A stretch of DNA of 64,000 nt, from contig NZ_JABMKZ010000009.1 of the NCBI RefSeq assembly GCF_013204855.1, positions 149,289-213,288 on the forward strand, in the 5' to 3' direction. The notes under the pieces were generated by a model. That model searched no databases, had not been told where the DNA came from, and saw only the letters and a list, made by a program, of their open reading frames with translations. Below, piece after piece: positions 34,241 through 42,589 of this stretch; positions within the stretch are counted from its first letter, which is position 1; each line of letters starts with the position of its first letter. The translations under genes were made by a program, and so were the position numbers. This DNA comes from Paenibacillus alba. Its GTDB lineage: Bacteria > Bacillota > Bacilli > Paenibacillales > NBRC-103111.

Positions 34241-35305
34241 ATGCCAACCCGCAAAGCTGTTACCTTAAAAACGATTGCCAAAGAGCTTGGGCTGACGGTC
34301 CAAACCGTATCCAAAGCTCTGAAAGGGAAACACGGCATGTCCGAATCGACCAGGCAGCTTATTGTCCATACAGCGGAAAAGCTCGGTTACTATACGATGG
34401 ATCAAATTCGCAGCCTTAGACTGGATCATATTGCGCCTTATCCGAACGAAAGGCTGCGTTTTCTTTTGGTGCAAACAGCTGAGTCCGTTGCATATAATCG
34501 ACTGCTGCTGCAAGGTTTGCAGAATCGGTTTTTCTCTTTCGGTCATCGCATCGAGCTGCTGATGCTGCCTCAGAACATAAGGGAGGAGAGGATGGCCGAG
34601 TGGCTGGAGGAGCATGGCGTCATCTACGCGGACGGCATCTTTATTGCGCCCAGCATAGTACCTAAGGCGTGGGAGGCAGCCCTTTTTAAGCTTCAAATAC
34701 CGCGGATCTTGCTCAGCTTCCCTCCTCCAGGTGTGAAAATAGATAGTGTGATTTGGGATGTGTATGAGGCTACCTTTCAGTCGGTAGCTTACTTGCGAGG
34801 CCTAGGGCATGAGCGAATCCTGTATGTAGGGGATATTCAAGTGCAGCGGGGGTTTATTTTGCGCTGGCAAGCTTTCTGCCATGCGATGAATTCGGAAGGG
34901 ATCGCAATCGATCCTACTGAGCATTCCATCGGTCTACGAACTGATCTGGCACAGTGGCGTATTGGGCTAAAGGCTCAAATGGAGCGGTATAGGCCAAGTG
35001 CGATTATTTGCGGAATCGACCATGAGGTACAGACGGTCTACGAGCTTTGTCAGGAGCTGGAGTGGCTCGTTCCCGAGGATATTTCTTTGGTCGGATTTCT
35101 GAATGAACAGTCCGATTCGCTTCCGCTGCTCACAAGACCTCATCTGCCCATTAGCGAGACGGGGTATAGGGCTGCGGATCGCATGCTGTGGCGAATTGCC
35201 AATCCAACGCTGCCATTTGAACATATTCGCATTCAAGGCGATTTTGATGAAGGGAGTACGACTTCCGTCGCTTCCACGAACAGGGCATCCTCTATCACAA
35301 GATAA
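34241..35305 (+). CDS. LacI-family transcriptional regulator
   Basis: 354 aa. N-terminal HTH 'TLKTIAKELGLTVQTVSKAL' (8-27) and a hinge region, then a divergent periplasmic-binding-like domain ('RLRFLLVQTAES', 'YLRGLGHERILYVGDI', 'ISLVGFLNEQSDSLPLLT'). GGAGG precedes the ATG with good spacing. Being divergent from the oxidoreductase/esterase pair, it most likely controls that pair. The shared gap has a T/A-rich stretch around 34151-34176 that could hold an operator, but I could not define a palindrome. Confidence 0.88.
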   Translation: MPTRKAVTLKTIAKELGLTVQTVSKALKGKHGMSESTRQLIVHTAEKLGYYTMDQIRSLRLDHIAPYPNERLRFLLVQTAESVAYNRLLLQGLQNRFFSFGHRIELLMLPQNIREERMAEWLEEHGVIYADGIFIAPSIVPKAWEAALFKLQIPRILLSFPPPGVKIDSVIWDVYEATFQSVAYLRGLGHERILYVGDIQVQRGFILRWQAFCHAMNSEGIAIDPTEHSIGLRTDLAQWRIGLKAQMERYRPSAIICGIDHEVQTVYELCQELEWLVPEDISLVGFLNEQSDSLPLLTRPHLPISETGYRAADRMLWRIANPTLPFEHIRIQGDFDEGSTTSVASTNRASSITR

Positions 35306-35393
35306 GACCAGAAATCATAAGATCCTCCTATATGCCTCGGCTTTATCCAAGCTATAATATAAAGAACTGCTGTGATAAGGGGGCCAATACGAG

Positions 35394-37007
35394 ATGTATA
35401 AACTTGTCATTATCGACGATGAGCCGACTGTTCGCTTTGGACTGAGCAACTATTTTGATTGGCAAGCTTATGGAGTTGAAGTGATTGGGGATGCGGATGA
35501 CGGCGACGTTGGTTTAGAGCTGATTGAACGTGAGAAGCCGGATTTGGTGTTGACCGATGTGCGTATGCCGAATATGGATGGCATTCAGATGTCGAATAAG
35601 CTGAGTGAACGATTCCCGCATATCAAAATTGTGTTTGTCAGCGGCCATGATGATGCTGAATATTTGAAATCTGCGCTGCAAGTGAAAGCGGTAGATTATT
35701 TATTCAAGCCTGTTAATTTGAGCGAGCTGGCTGTCGTTATCCAAAGAGTGGTCGATACCTTACGGACAGAGAAGCAAGAGCGGAAGCTCATTGAGGATAT
35801 GCAAGTGAAACTGATACAGAGCATGCCCCTGCTTAGGGAGAAATTCCTGATGTCGCTAATTCGAGAAGGAGTCCAGCATCCCGGACGGATTCAGGATCGC
35901 ATTCAATTCCTCGGGCTCAAGCTTCCGCTGGAAACAGCCTATTTAGCTATTGTGATTCGTATCGATAATGCTGCTGAGGTGGCGCGAACTCGGTCAGAAA
36001 AAGATCAGCAGCTGCTCTCCTATTCTGTGATTAATATTGTGCAAGAGTTGATTGAGCGAGAGATTGGCGGCTATGCCTTCGAAAATCAAATCGGCGAATT
36101 CGTGGGCATTCTTCGAATTGTGGATGAGGACCAAGAGAGCTTGCTGTTTACTTTAGCGGAAGAAGTTCGCCAAAGTCTTTACAGCTATTTGAAAATTAGT
36201 GTGACGATCGGCGTAGGTGAGCGCGTTTCCAAGCTTGCCAATGTACCTCAGTCGTATTCCCAAGCGAAGGAAGCAGCCGATCAGCGTTGGTTTCTCGGGA
36301 AGAATCAGATTATTTCCATGGATAATCTAGAACAGCGCGAGGACAGCATTTATCGGTTCGATGCCTCGCAGAATGAGCGAATGATATCTGCCCTGAAAGC
36401 GGCAGATATCGCCAAGGTGCGCGAGGAGCTTCACGCGATCTTTCTTGCACTCTCTCACAGCCGTGCAGACGGTATTGCTTATGGACGCAATCTAAGCTTG
36501 CAGCTGCTGCTGCTCGCGAGCCGGATTCTGTTGGAGCTTCAAGTTCACAAACAAGGTGCCGAGAATGTAGAGAACGAGCAGCTCACAAAGGTATTTCAAC
36601 AGGAGACCTTGGATGACTTGAGACGCTTGGTTGAATACCGCTTGCTTGAGGTTTGCGGGCGCATCGGAGAGAAGCGCAGCGGCAAAGCCAAAAATGTCAT
36701 AGAACGTACCCGTGCCTTAATCGATAAGCGATTTGCGGATAATCTTCAGGTCGGGGATATTGCCGCCGAAGTGTTCCTTTCCACCACCTACTTATGCCTT
36801 CTTTTCAAACAGGAGACAGGCGAAACGATCAATGAATATATGACGAAGGTGCGTGTGGATAAAGCCAAGGAGCTGCTCCAAGATCCGGGCAATAAGTTTT
36901 ATGAGGTCTGTTATGCAGTGGGGTATTCCGATCCAAGCTATTTCAGCAAAATATTTAAAAAATATACCGGATTTACCCCAAGCTCATTTCGTGATCAAGT
37001 GATGTAG
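35394..37007 (+). CDS. Response regulator, YesN family, with AraC-type HTH
   Basis: 537 aa. The receiver domain (1-120) contains Asp8/Asp9, phospho-acceptor Asp55 in 'LVLTDVRMP' and Lys106 in 'YLFKPVNL'. The middle ~290 residues are the long linker typical of YesN proteins, and the last ~100 are an AraC HTH ('LQVGDIAAEVFLSTTYLCLLF', 'YEVCYAVGYSDPSYFSKIF' region). It precedes its kinase by 15 bp and a third sugar importer, which it probably regulates. Confidence 0.93.
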   Translation: MYKLVIIDDEPTVRFGLSNYFDWQAYGVEVIGDADDGDVGLELIEREKPDLVLTDVRMPNMDGIQMSNKLSERFPHIKIVFVSGHDDAEYLKSALQVKAVDYLFKPVNLSELAVVIQRVVDTLRTEKQERKLIEDMQVKLIQSMPLLREKFLMSLIREGVQHPGRIQDRIQFLGLKLPLETAYLAIVIRIDNAAEVARTRSEKDQQLLSYSVINIVQELIEREIGGYAFENQIGEFVGILRIVDEDQESLLFTLAEEVRQSLYSYLKISVTIGVGERVSKLANVPQSYSQAKEAADQRWFLGKNQIISMDNLEQREDSIYRFDASQNERMISALKAADIAKVREELHAIFLALSHSRADGIAYGRNLSLQLLLLASRILLELQVHKQGAENVENEQLTKVFQQETLDDLRRLVEYRLLEVCGRIGEKRSGKAKNVIERTRALIDKRFADNLQVGDIAAEVFLSTTYLCLLFKQETGETINEYMTKVRVDKAKELLQDPGNKFYEVCYAVGYSDPSYFSKIFKKYTGFTPSSFRDQVM

Positions 37008-37021
37008 AGGCGGTAGGGCAA

Positions 37022-38887
37022 ATGATACATCGAGGCTGGACTTACGTATCCATGATTTTCAAAAGCGTTCTTGCGGCAAAACTTTGGCTGATCGCCTATG
37101 TTGTGCTGATCCTGATCCCGGCTTCCATTTTCCTGTATGCCTACTCCCAGCGATATTCGCGTATTCTGGAAGAAGAAGTGACGCGAACGATGCTTCAAAC
37201 TCTGAAGCAGGCGGAAATTAATTTGAATCACCAAATCAATTCCTTGCGCGATACATCAAATGCGATATTTATGAATCCGAAACTGGTTACCTATTTACGA
37301 ACATCGGCCTCTTATGGCGATCAATTGGATGCCTTGAATGAACTGCGTTATATGGTGGATAATGCCAGAACGAATCTGAATGTGTTCCGTGTGCGCTTAT
37401 ATGTCGATGACAGCAAGCTGTTCTCGCATGAGAAAGTGAATTTCTTCCCCTACGAAAGTATCAAAGCAAGCCCGTGGTACAAGGATGTACTGAATGCCGG
37501 GGGGCTTCTCGTTTGGACGGGTGCCTACATGGAACATTTTATTGACATCCCGAATGAGGACCCTTATATTTTCTCAGGCCTTCGTATTTTGCGTGATCCT
37601 GACCACTATGACAATATATCTGGGATTCTATCGATTGATGTGGATGCGAGAATTCTAGAGAATATCCTCTCGAATATTAAGCTGAACAACGAGCAGCAGG
37701 TATTCTTGGTGGCTCCTGACGGAACCCTTGTCCTGCACAGCGATAAATCGTTGCTTGGAACGAAGCTGAAATCAAGTGCCGTGTTGAATACGATTGAACA
37801 AAGCAATGAAGGTGTCTCTGCCATAGAGGAGGATAACAGCCAGCAGTATGTTGTTTATACAACGATCAGCGCAACAGGGTGGAAGCTGGTAGCAGAGGTT
37901 CCGAAGAAAGGGATTAGCTCACGCGCCGCTTCGTTAAATCAAATTTCCAGTGTGGCGACATTAACAGGGGTAACGGTTCTGTTTCTTATTCTCGTTTTTA
38001 TTTTGCTGGCTTTTATTGTGCGTGGGATGAATCGTCGCGTGCAAACCGTCATTAAAGTGATTAAACGAGAGGGTATTGAGGGATTGGATGAGAGGTATGG
38101 TACGTCAGATGGGGACATCAACTTACTGGAGAAAAGCGTCGATCATCTGATTCATCGTGTCAGGAATTTAATGGAGGAGACGTACAAATCCAAGGTGCAG
38201 GAGCGTGAGGCCCAGCTTCGTGCCCTTCAGGCGCAGATCAATCCTCATTTCTTGTACAACACATTAGATACGATCAACTGGATCGCTATCGGTCACAAAG
38301 CTCATGACATTAGTCAAATGATTGACGGGTTAGCCAAGTATTTCCGGCTTAGCTTGAACAAAGGCAAGGATGTCGTCACCGTTACCGATGAGCTCGAGCT
38401 GGCGAAGGTTTATCTGGAAATTCAGCAGACGCGTTTTCCCAAAAGCTTCGAGTTTGAATTTGAAACTAGCGTTGCTCATGACAATGGGGGAGCAGAAGGA
38501 CAGGAGCGGTCGTTGGACTCCTTCTACATCCCCAAGCTCACACTGCAGCCCATTGTAGAAAATGCCCTTCTCCACGGCATACGGAAATCCAAAGGGAAAA
38601 CCGGGAAAATTACGATTCGAGCTGTCGTCGAAGGGGATGACCTGCTGCTGTCTGTCACAGATGATGGCATTGGCATGGAGCCTGAGCTTGCCCAAAGTCT
38701 GTTAACGGAGCCTAGGCCAACGATGCGAAATGACGGTTCCGGCAGCTCTTACGGATTATATAACGTGAATGAGAGAAGTAAGCTTTTTTCAGGAGAAGCC
38801 TACGGTTTGCACATCCAATCTAGTCCCGGCGAGGGAACTACGATTACGGCGCGATTCCGCTGCCAGTCTCATGAATCAGAAGCTTAA
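37022..38887 (+). CDS. Sensor histidine kinase, YesM family
   Basis: 621 aa. Membrane segments near 21-41 and 320-340 flank a ~275-residue extracellular sensor of dCache-like length. A HAMP linker leads to the His_kinase domain with His409 in 'NPHFLYNTLDTINW' and a HATPase_c domain with 'QPIVENALLHG' and 'DDGIGM'. The ribosome site before the ATG at 37022 is weak (GGTAGGG); an ATG at 37052 is an alternative. It pairs with the YesN regulator upstream. Confidence 0.92.
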   Translation: MIHRGWTYVSMIFKSVLAAKLWLIAYVVLILIPASIFLYAYSQRYSRILEEEVTRTMLQTLKQAEINLNHQINSLRDTSNAIFMNPKLVTYLRTSASYGDQLDALNELRYMVDNARTNLNVFRVRLYVDDSKLFSHEKVNFFPYESIKASPWYKDVLNAGGLLVWTGAYMEHFIDIPNEDPYIFSGLRILRDPDHYDNISGILSIDVDARILENILSNIKLNNEQQVFLVAPDGTLVLHSDKSLLGTKLKSSAVLNTIEQSNEGVSAIEEDNSQQYVVYTTISATGWKLVAEVPKKGISSRAASLNQISSVATLTGVTVLFLILVFILLAFIVRGMNRRVQTVIKVIKREGIEGLDERYGTSDGDINLLEKSVDHLIHRVRNLMEETYKSKVQEREAQLRALQAQINPHFLYNTLDTINWIAIGHKAHDISQMIDGLAKYFRLSLNKGKDVVTVTDELELAKVYLEIQQTRFPKSFEFEFETSVAHDNGGAEGQERSLDSFYIPKLTLQPIVENALLHGIRKSKGKTGKITIRAVVEGDDLLLSVTDDGIGMEPELAQSLLTEPRPTMRNDGSGSSYGLYNVNERSKLFSGEAYGLHIQSSPGEGTTITARFRCQSHESEA

Positions 38888-38897
38888 TATAACATCG

Positions 38898-38931
38898 AGT
38901 ATTCCTTTTCTTACGAGGAATGCTTTTTTTT
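38898..38931 (+). terminator. Rho-independent terminator after the kinase gene
   Basis: GTATTCCT pairs with AGGAATGC around TTTCTTACG, followed by T8. Confidence 0.88.
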
Positions 38932-39038
38932 ATACATAAAGACCTTACAAAAGTACCAGAAACACAAAGATCACCATCTACAGCTGCAAGACCAGTCCCC
39001 TTTATAATACGAATATACAACTTGGAGGTGAGCGTGAT

Positions 39039-39995
39039 ATGAGTGTCACAGCAGCGGAAGTGAAACAACGTGTCGCAACGGCGAAGGTCAGCAAGAATAG
39101 GTGGAAACTGTTCCGCACGAATATAGATCTCTATGTTTTGCTGATTCCCGGACTTCTGTTTTTGCTGCTATTCAAATATACGCCCATGTATGGGATCATC
39201 ATTGCGTTTATGGATTTCAATATTTTCGATGGCTTCACAGGAAGCAAATGGGTAGGGATGGCGCAATTCGCGAAATTGATTCATTCGGATGAATTTCTGC
39301 AAGTGTTCATGAACACCTTGCTGATCAGTTTGTACAAGCTCGTCTTGCTATTTCCGGTACCGATTGTCATTGCGCTGCTGCTGAATGAAGTGCGCAGAAG
39401 CTGGTTTAAGCGAACGGTTCAAACGATCATTTTTTTGCCGCACTTCTTGTCATGGGTCATCATTTCGGGTTTGTTTATTACGATACTTTCCCCCAGCGGC
39501 GGCCTCGTAAACAATGTGATTCAATATTTCGGAGGCACACCGATTTCCTTTTTTCTGGATAATGACTTCTTCCGAAGTGTGATCGTCTTTACGGCTGGCT
39601 GGAAGGAATCCGGCTGGAACACTATCATTTTCATTGCAGCGATTGCCGGTATTGAGCAAGAACAGTATGAAGCGGCATCCATTGATGGAGCAGGGCGTAT
39701 TCGTCAGATGTTGAATATTACGCTTCCAGGTATCATCCCAACGATCATCCTGATTCTTGTCCTGCGGCTGGGATACTTGCTGGAAGCGGGAACCGAGCAA
39801 ATCTTAACGATGTATAATTCCGTTGTTTATCAATCCGGTGATGTGATTGGAACTTTTGTTTACCGCCAAGGATTGGGTCAGCAGGATTACAGCTTTAGCA
39901 CGGCAGTAGGCTTATTCAATTCCGTTATCGGATTCCTCTTGATCGTGCTGGGCAACGAGCTTAGCAAAAAAGTGGTTAAGCGAAGCATATGGTAG
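39039..39995 (+). CDS. Carbohydrate ABC transporter permease, LplB type
   Basis: 318 aa, six predicted membrane segments. 'DLYVLLIPGLLFLLLFKYTPM' is the characteristic first-segment pattern, and the EAA loop is 'EQYEAASIDGAGRIRQMLNITLP'. GGAGGTG (39024-39030) precedes the ATG. It starts a permease-permease-lipoprotein set next to the YesN/YesM pair. It resembles the 8248 permease closely in layout, so the two sets are paralogous. Confidence 0.93.
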   Translation: MSVTAAEVKQRVATAKVSKNRWKLFRTNIDLYVLLIPGLLFLLLFKYTPMYGIIIAFMDFNIFDGFTGSKWVGMAQFAKLIHSDEFLQVFMNTLLISLYKLVLLFPVPIVIALLLNEVRRSWFKRTVQTIIFLPHFLSWVIISGLFITILSPSGGLVNNVIQYFGGTPISFFLDNDFFRSVIVFTAGWKESGWNTIIFIAAIAGIEQEQYEAASIDGAGRIRQMLNITLPGIIPTIILILVLRLGYLLEAGTEQILTMYNSVVYQSGDVIGTFVYRQGLGQQDYSFSTAVGLFNSVIGFLLIVLGNELSKKVVKRSIW

Positions 39996-40006
39996 GAGGT
40001 GCAGCG

Positions 40007-40882
40007 ATGAAAAAGAAAACAATTGGCGATTGGTCCATGGATGTATGTGTGTATGCGGCTTTGCTGCTATCCGGGCTGCTTACGCTGCTGCCCATGGTCA
40101 ACGTCTTGTCCAAAGCATTAAGTGATGAATCCGCCGTTATTTCCGGTAAGGTAGGCGTAATTCCTGTCGGATTTCAGTTAGATACGATGAAATATGTGGT
40201 GTCATCCAGCCAATTCTTGCATGCCATTTCGGTTTCTTTGCTGGTGATGATCGTGGGTACCGTGCTCGCCATCCTACTGACAGCATTGACAGCTTATCCT
40301 TTATCCAAAAGACATCTTCCCGGGATACCGTTCATCCTGCTCATGTTCATCTTCACCATGTTGTTTAACGGTGGCATTATTCCGAACTATTTGCTCATGA
40401 AGGAACTCCATCTCATTAATAATCTATGGTCCTTGATGCTGCCAGCTCTAATAAGTGTGTTCAACATGCTGGTCATCAAAAGCTATTATGAATCGTTGCC
40501 GGAAGCGCTGGAGGAGTCAGCCAAAATGGACGGCGCCCGTAACTTCACGATCCTGTTCCGCATCATTCTTCCCTTGAGCACACCGGTGATTGCGACGATC
40601 GCGCTGTTCTATGCGGTGTATTTCTGGAATGACTATTTTCACCCGATGCTGTACATTTCCAATCCGGGCCTCAAGCCTTTGCAGCTCTATCTTCGCGATA
40701 TTGTTATGGATGCAGACAGCTCTTCCGCACTGAATAAAAGCGTTGATGACATGATGAATATATCACCGGAAGGCATTCGTTCGGCTACCGTTATTGCCTC
40801 TATTATTCCCATGCTGCTGGTATATCCGTTCCTGCAAAAGCATTTTGTCAAAGGCGTTCTGATTGGATCTGTGAAAGGCTAA
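40007..40882 (+). CDS. Carbohydrate ABC transporter permease, LplC/YtcP type
   Basis: 291 aa from the ATG at 40007; an earlier in-frame ATG (39989) overlaps the previous gene, while TAGGAGGTG (39993-40001) fits 40007. Six membrane segments, EAA loop 'EALEESAKMDGARNFTILFRIILP' (split over 165-190) and the ending 'KHFVKGVLIGSVKG'. MalG-like partner of the preceding permease. Confidence 0.93.
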   Translation: MKKKTIGDWSMDVCVYAALLLSGLLTLLPMVNVLSKALSDESAVISGKVGVIPVGFQLDTMKYVVSSSQFLHAISVSLLVMIVGTVLAILLTALTAYPLSKRHLPGIPFILLMFIFTMLFNGGIIPNYLLMKELHLINNLWSLMLPALISVFNMLVIKSYYESLPEALEESAKMDGARNFTILFRIILPLSTPVIATIALFYAVYFWNDYFHPMLYISNPGLKPLQLYLRDIVMDADSSSALNKSVDDMMNISPEGIRSATVIASIIPMLLVYPFLQKHFVKGVLIGSVKG

Positions 40883-40959
40883 CGCAGCGTTAACGCCCTA
40901 GATGCTCTCATCGTAGGCTTAATGATATAGTTACATAATGACATAGGGAGGGTTTATGT

Positions 40960-42519
40960 ATGTTGAAAAAACACAGAAAGCTGATGCTCGTCACGCTTAC
41001 AGCTTGTTTATCCGCTTCATCGCTTGTCGCTTGTTCCTCGGGAGGCGCCAGCTCCGGGAGCCCATCTTCACCGGCGGCATCCACCGCTGCAACCGCAGCG
41101 CCTGCGGCAGCAGGTCCAAAGCCTGAACTGAAGTCTTTGCAGATTTGGCAAAAGGATGACTACAATACGTATCCGGTAGCCAAATTCCTGGAGCAAGCTA
41201 CAGGGTACAAAGTTCAGTATGACATGCTGCCGCAGGATAAACCGCAGGATAAATTAAATATCCTGATCGCTTCCGGCGAACCCTATGATGCCATAACAAC
41301 AGTAGGATCCACGGATTTCAAAGCAGTCTACTCCGATTATGCCAAAAAAGGCGCTTTGGTCGATTTGGGACCGCTTATTGATAAATTTGGACCCAACATT
41401 AAAGCGTCTGTTGACCCGGAAGCGCTGGAAGCAGCCAAAGTGGATGGGAAGCTTTATGGAATTCCAACGAAAAGTTTAAATGCGGTTTCAACCAGCTTGT
41501 TTATTCGTCAGGACTGGTTGGATAAGGTGGGCCTTAAGATGCCAACGACACTTGATGAGCTTGTGGCTGTCCTTAAAGCCTTCAAGGAGAAAGATCCAGG
41601 CGGAAACGGCGACAAGAATATCGGGCTGACCATGAGTGGAGAAGCCTCCTTCATCAGCAATATTGTAGGCGCTTTCGGCATGCCGAACTATTGGAATGAT
41701 GTGAATGGCAAGCTGATCCCTCGGGTGATGGATCCGGCATTCAAGGACTATACGGCTTTCGTTGCCGATTTATTCAAACAAGGCTTAATCGATAAAGAGT
41801 TTGCAGCGAACAAGGATGCTACCGCCAAAGAGAAATTCACAAGCGGCAAAGCAGGGATCATTATGTTGAACTGGTCGGATGTACCGGTAATCATGGATGC
41901 TTTGGTCAAAAATGTTCCAACTGCGAAAGCTGGCTTTCTGTCCGCCTTACAAGGCAAAGATGGCAAAGCGGCGTTATCCGCTGCCAGAGGTTTTGACCGC
42001 ATTACGTTCATCCCGAAAGCATCCAAGCATCCGGAAGATGCGATTAAGTGGATGAACGCCAAGCTTGAGAAGGAAACCTTCAAAAAGATGGCGATCGGCG
42101 AGGAAAACAAGCATTATACGTTCAAAGACGGTACGTATACGCCGATTCAGCCGATCTTTACGGATGAGCGCAACCAAGCGAACAACTTCTTGATGGGTAC
42201 GGATGACAAAAATTATCCGACGTACTGGCAGGCTCGTGTGCGCAAGGATATGCGTTTGTTCGATGGGTGGAACCTAATGAACGGATTGGCACCGGCGTCG
42301 ACGAAAGTCGTCGATCAATTAGGCTATGCGCCGTATATGGCCGTTTTCTCGAAAAACTTCCTGCAATTGAATACGATGTCAAGCGATTATACAACGAAGC
42401 TGATTTTCGGGGCTGAGCCGATGAGCGGTATTGATGCGTTCATTACAAAATTCAAAGCATCAGGTGGAGACGCAAGCTTCACAGAAGTGAATGACTGGTA
42501 TGCAACCGTGAAGAAATAA
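40960..42519 (+). CDS. Extracellular solute-binding lipoprotein, LplA type
   Basis: 519 aa, lipobox 'LVAC' with Cys25, then a Gly/Ser/Ala/Pro linker and a CUT1-type binding domain. 'LYGIPTKSLNAVSTSLFIRQDWLDKVGLKMPTT' over ~152-184 is the conserved hinge block, and 'FKEKDPGGNGDKNIGLT' resembles the calcium-like loop of the 10216 protein. GGGAGGG lies 7 bp before the ATG. Last gene of the third importer; ligand unknown, possibly an oligosaccharide processed by the nearby oxidoreductase and esterase. Confidence 0.92.
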   Translation: MLKKHRKLMLVTLTACLSASSLVACSSGGASSGSPSSPAASTAATAAPAAAGPKPELKSLQIWQKDDYNTYPVAKFLEQATGYKVQYDMLPQDKPQDKLNILIASGEPYDAITTVGSTDFKAVYSDYAKKGALVDLGPLIDKFGPNIKASVDPEALEAAKVDGKLYGIPTKSLNAVSTSLFIRQDWLDKVGLKMPTTLDELVAVLKAFKEKDPGGNGDKNIGLTMSGEASFISNIVGAFGMPNYWNDVNGKLIPRVMDPAFKDYTAFVADLFKQGLIDKEFAANKDATAKEKFTSGKAGIIMLNWSDVPVIMDALVKNVPTAKAGFLSALQGKDGKAALSAARGFDRITFIPKASKHPEDAIKWMNAKLEKETFKKMAIGEENKHYTFKDGTYTPIQPIFTDERNQANNFLMGTDDKNYPTYWQARVRKDMRLFDGWNLMNGLAPASTKVVDQLGYAPYMAVFSKNFLQLNTMSSDYTTKLIFGAEPMSGIDAFITKFKASGGDASFTEVNDWYATVKK

Positions 42520-42546
42520 CAGAATTGATATCACCAGATTATGATA

Positions 42547-42587
42547 AAGCCCAACCTCTCCAGCGGCTGCTGAAGGGGTTGGGCTAA
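42547..42587. terminator. Shared hairpin between convergent genes
   Basis: AGCCCAACC (42548) pairs with GGTTGGGCT (42577-42585). On the minus strand a TTTAT follows, so it mainly terminates the SH3-like gene, but it also lies 28 bp past the lipoprotein stop. Confidence 0.75.
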
Positions 42588-42589
42588 GG

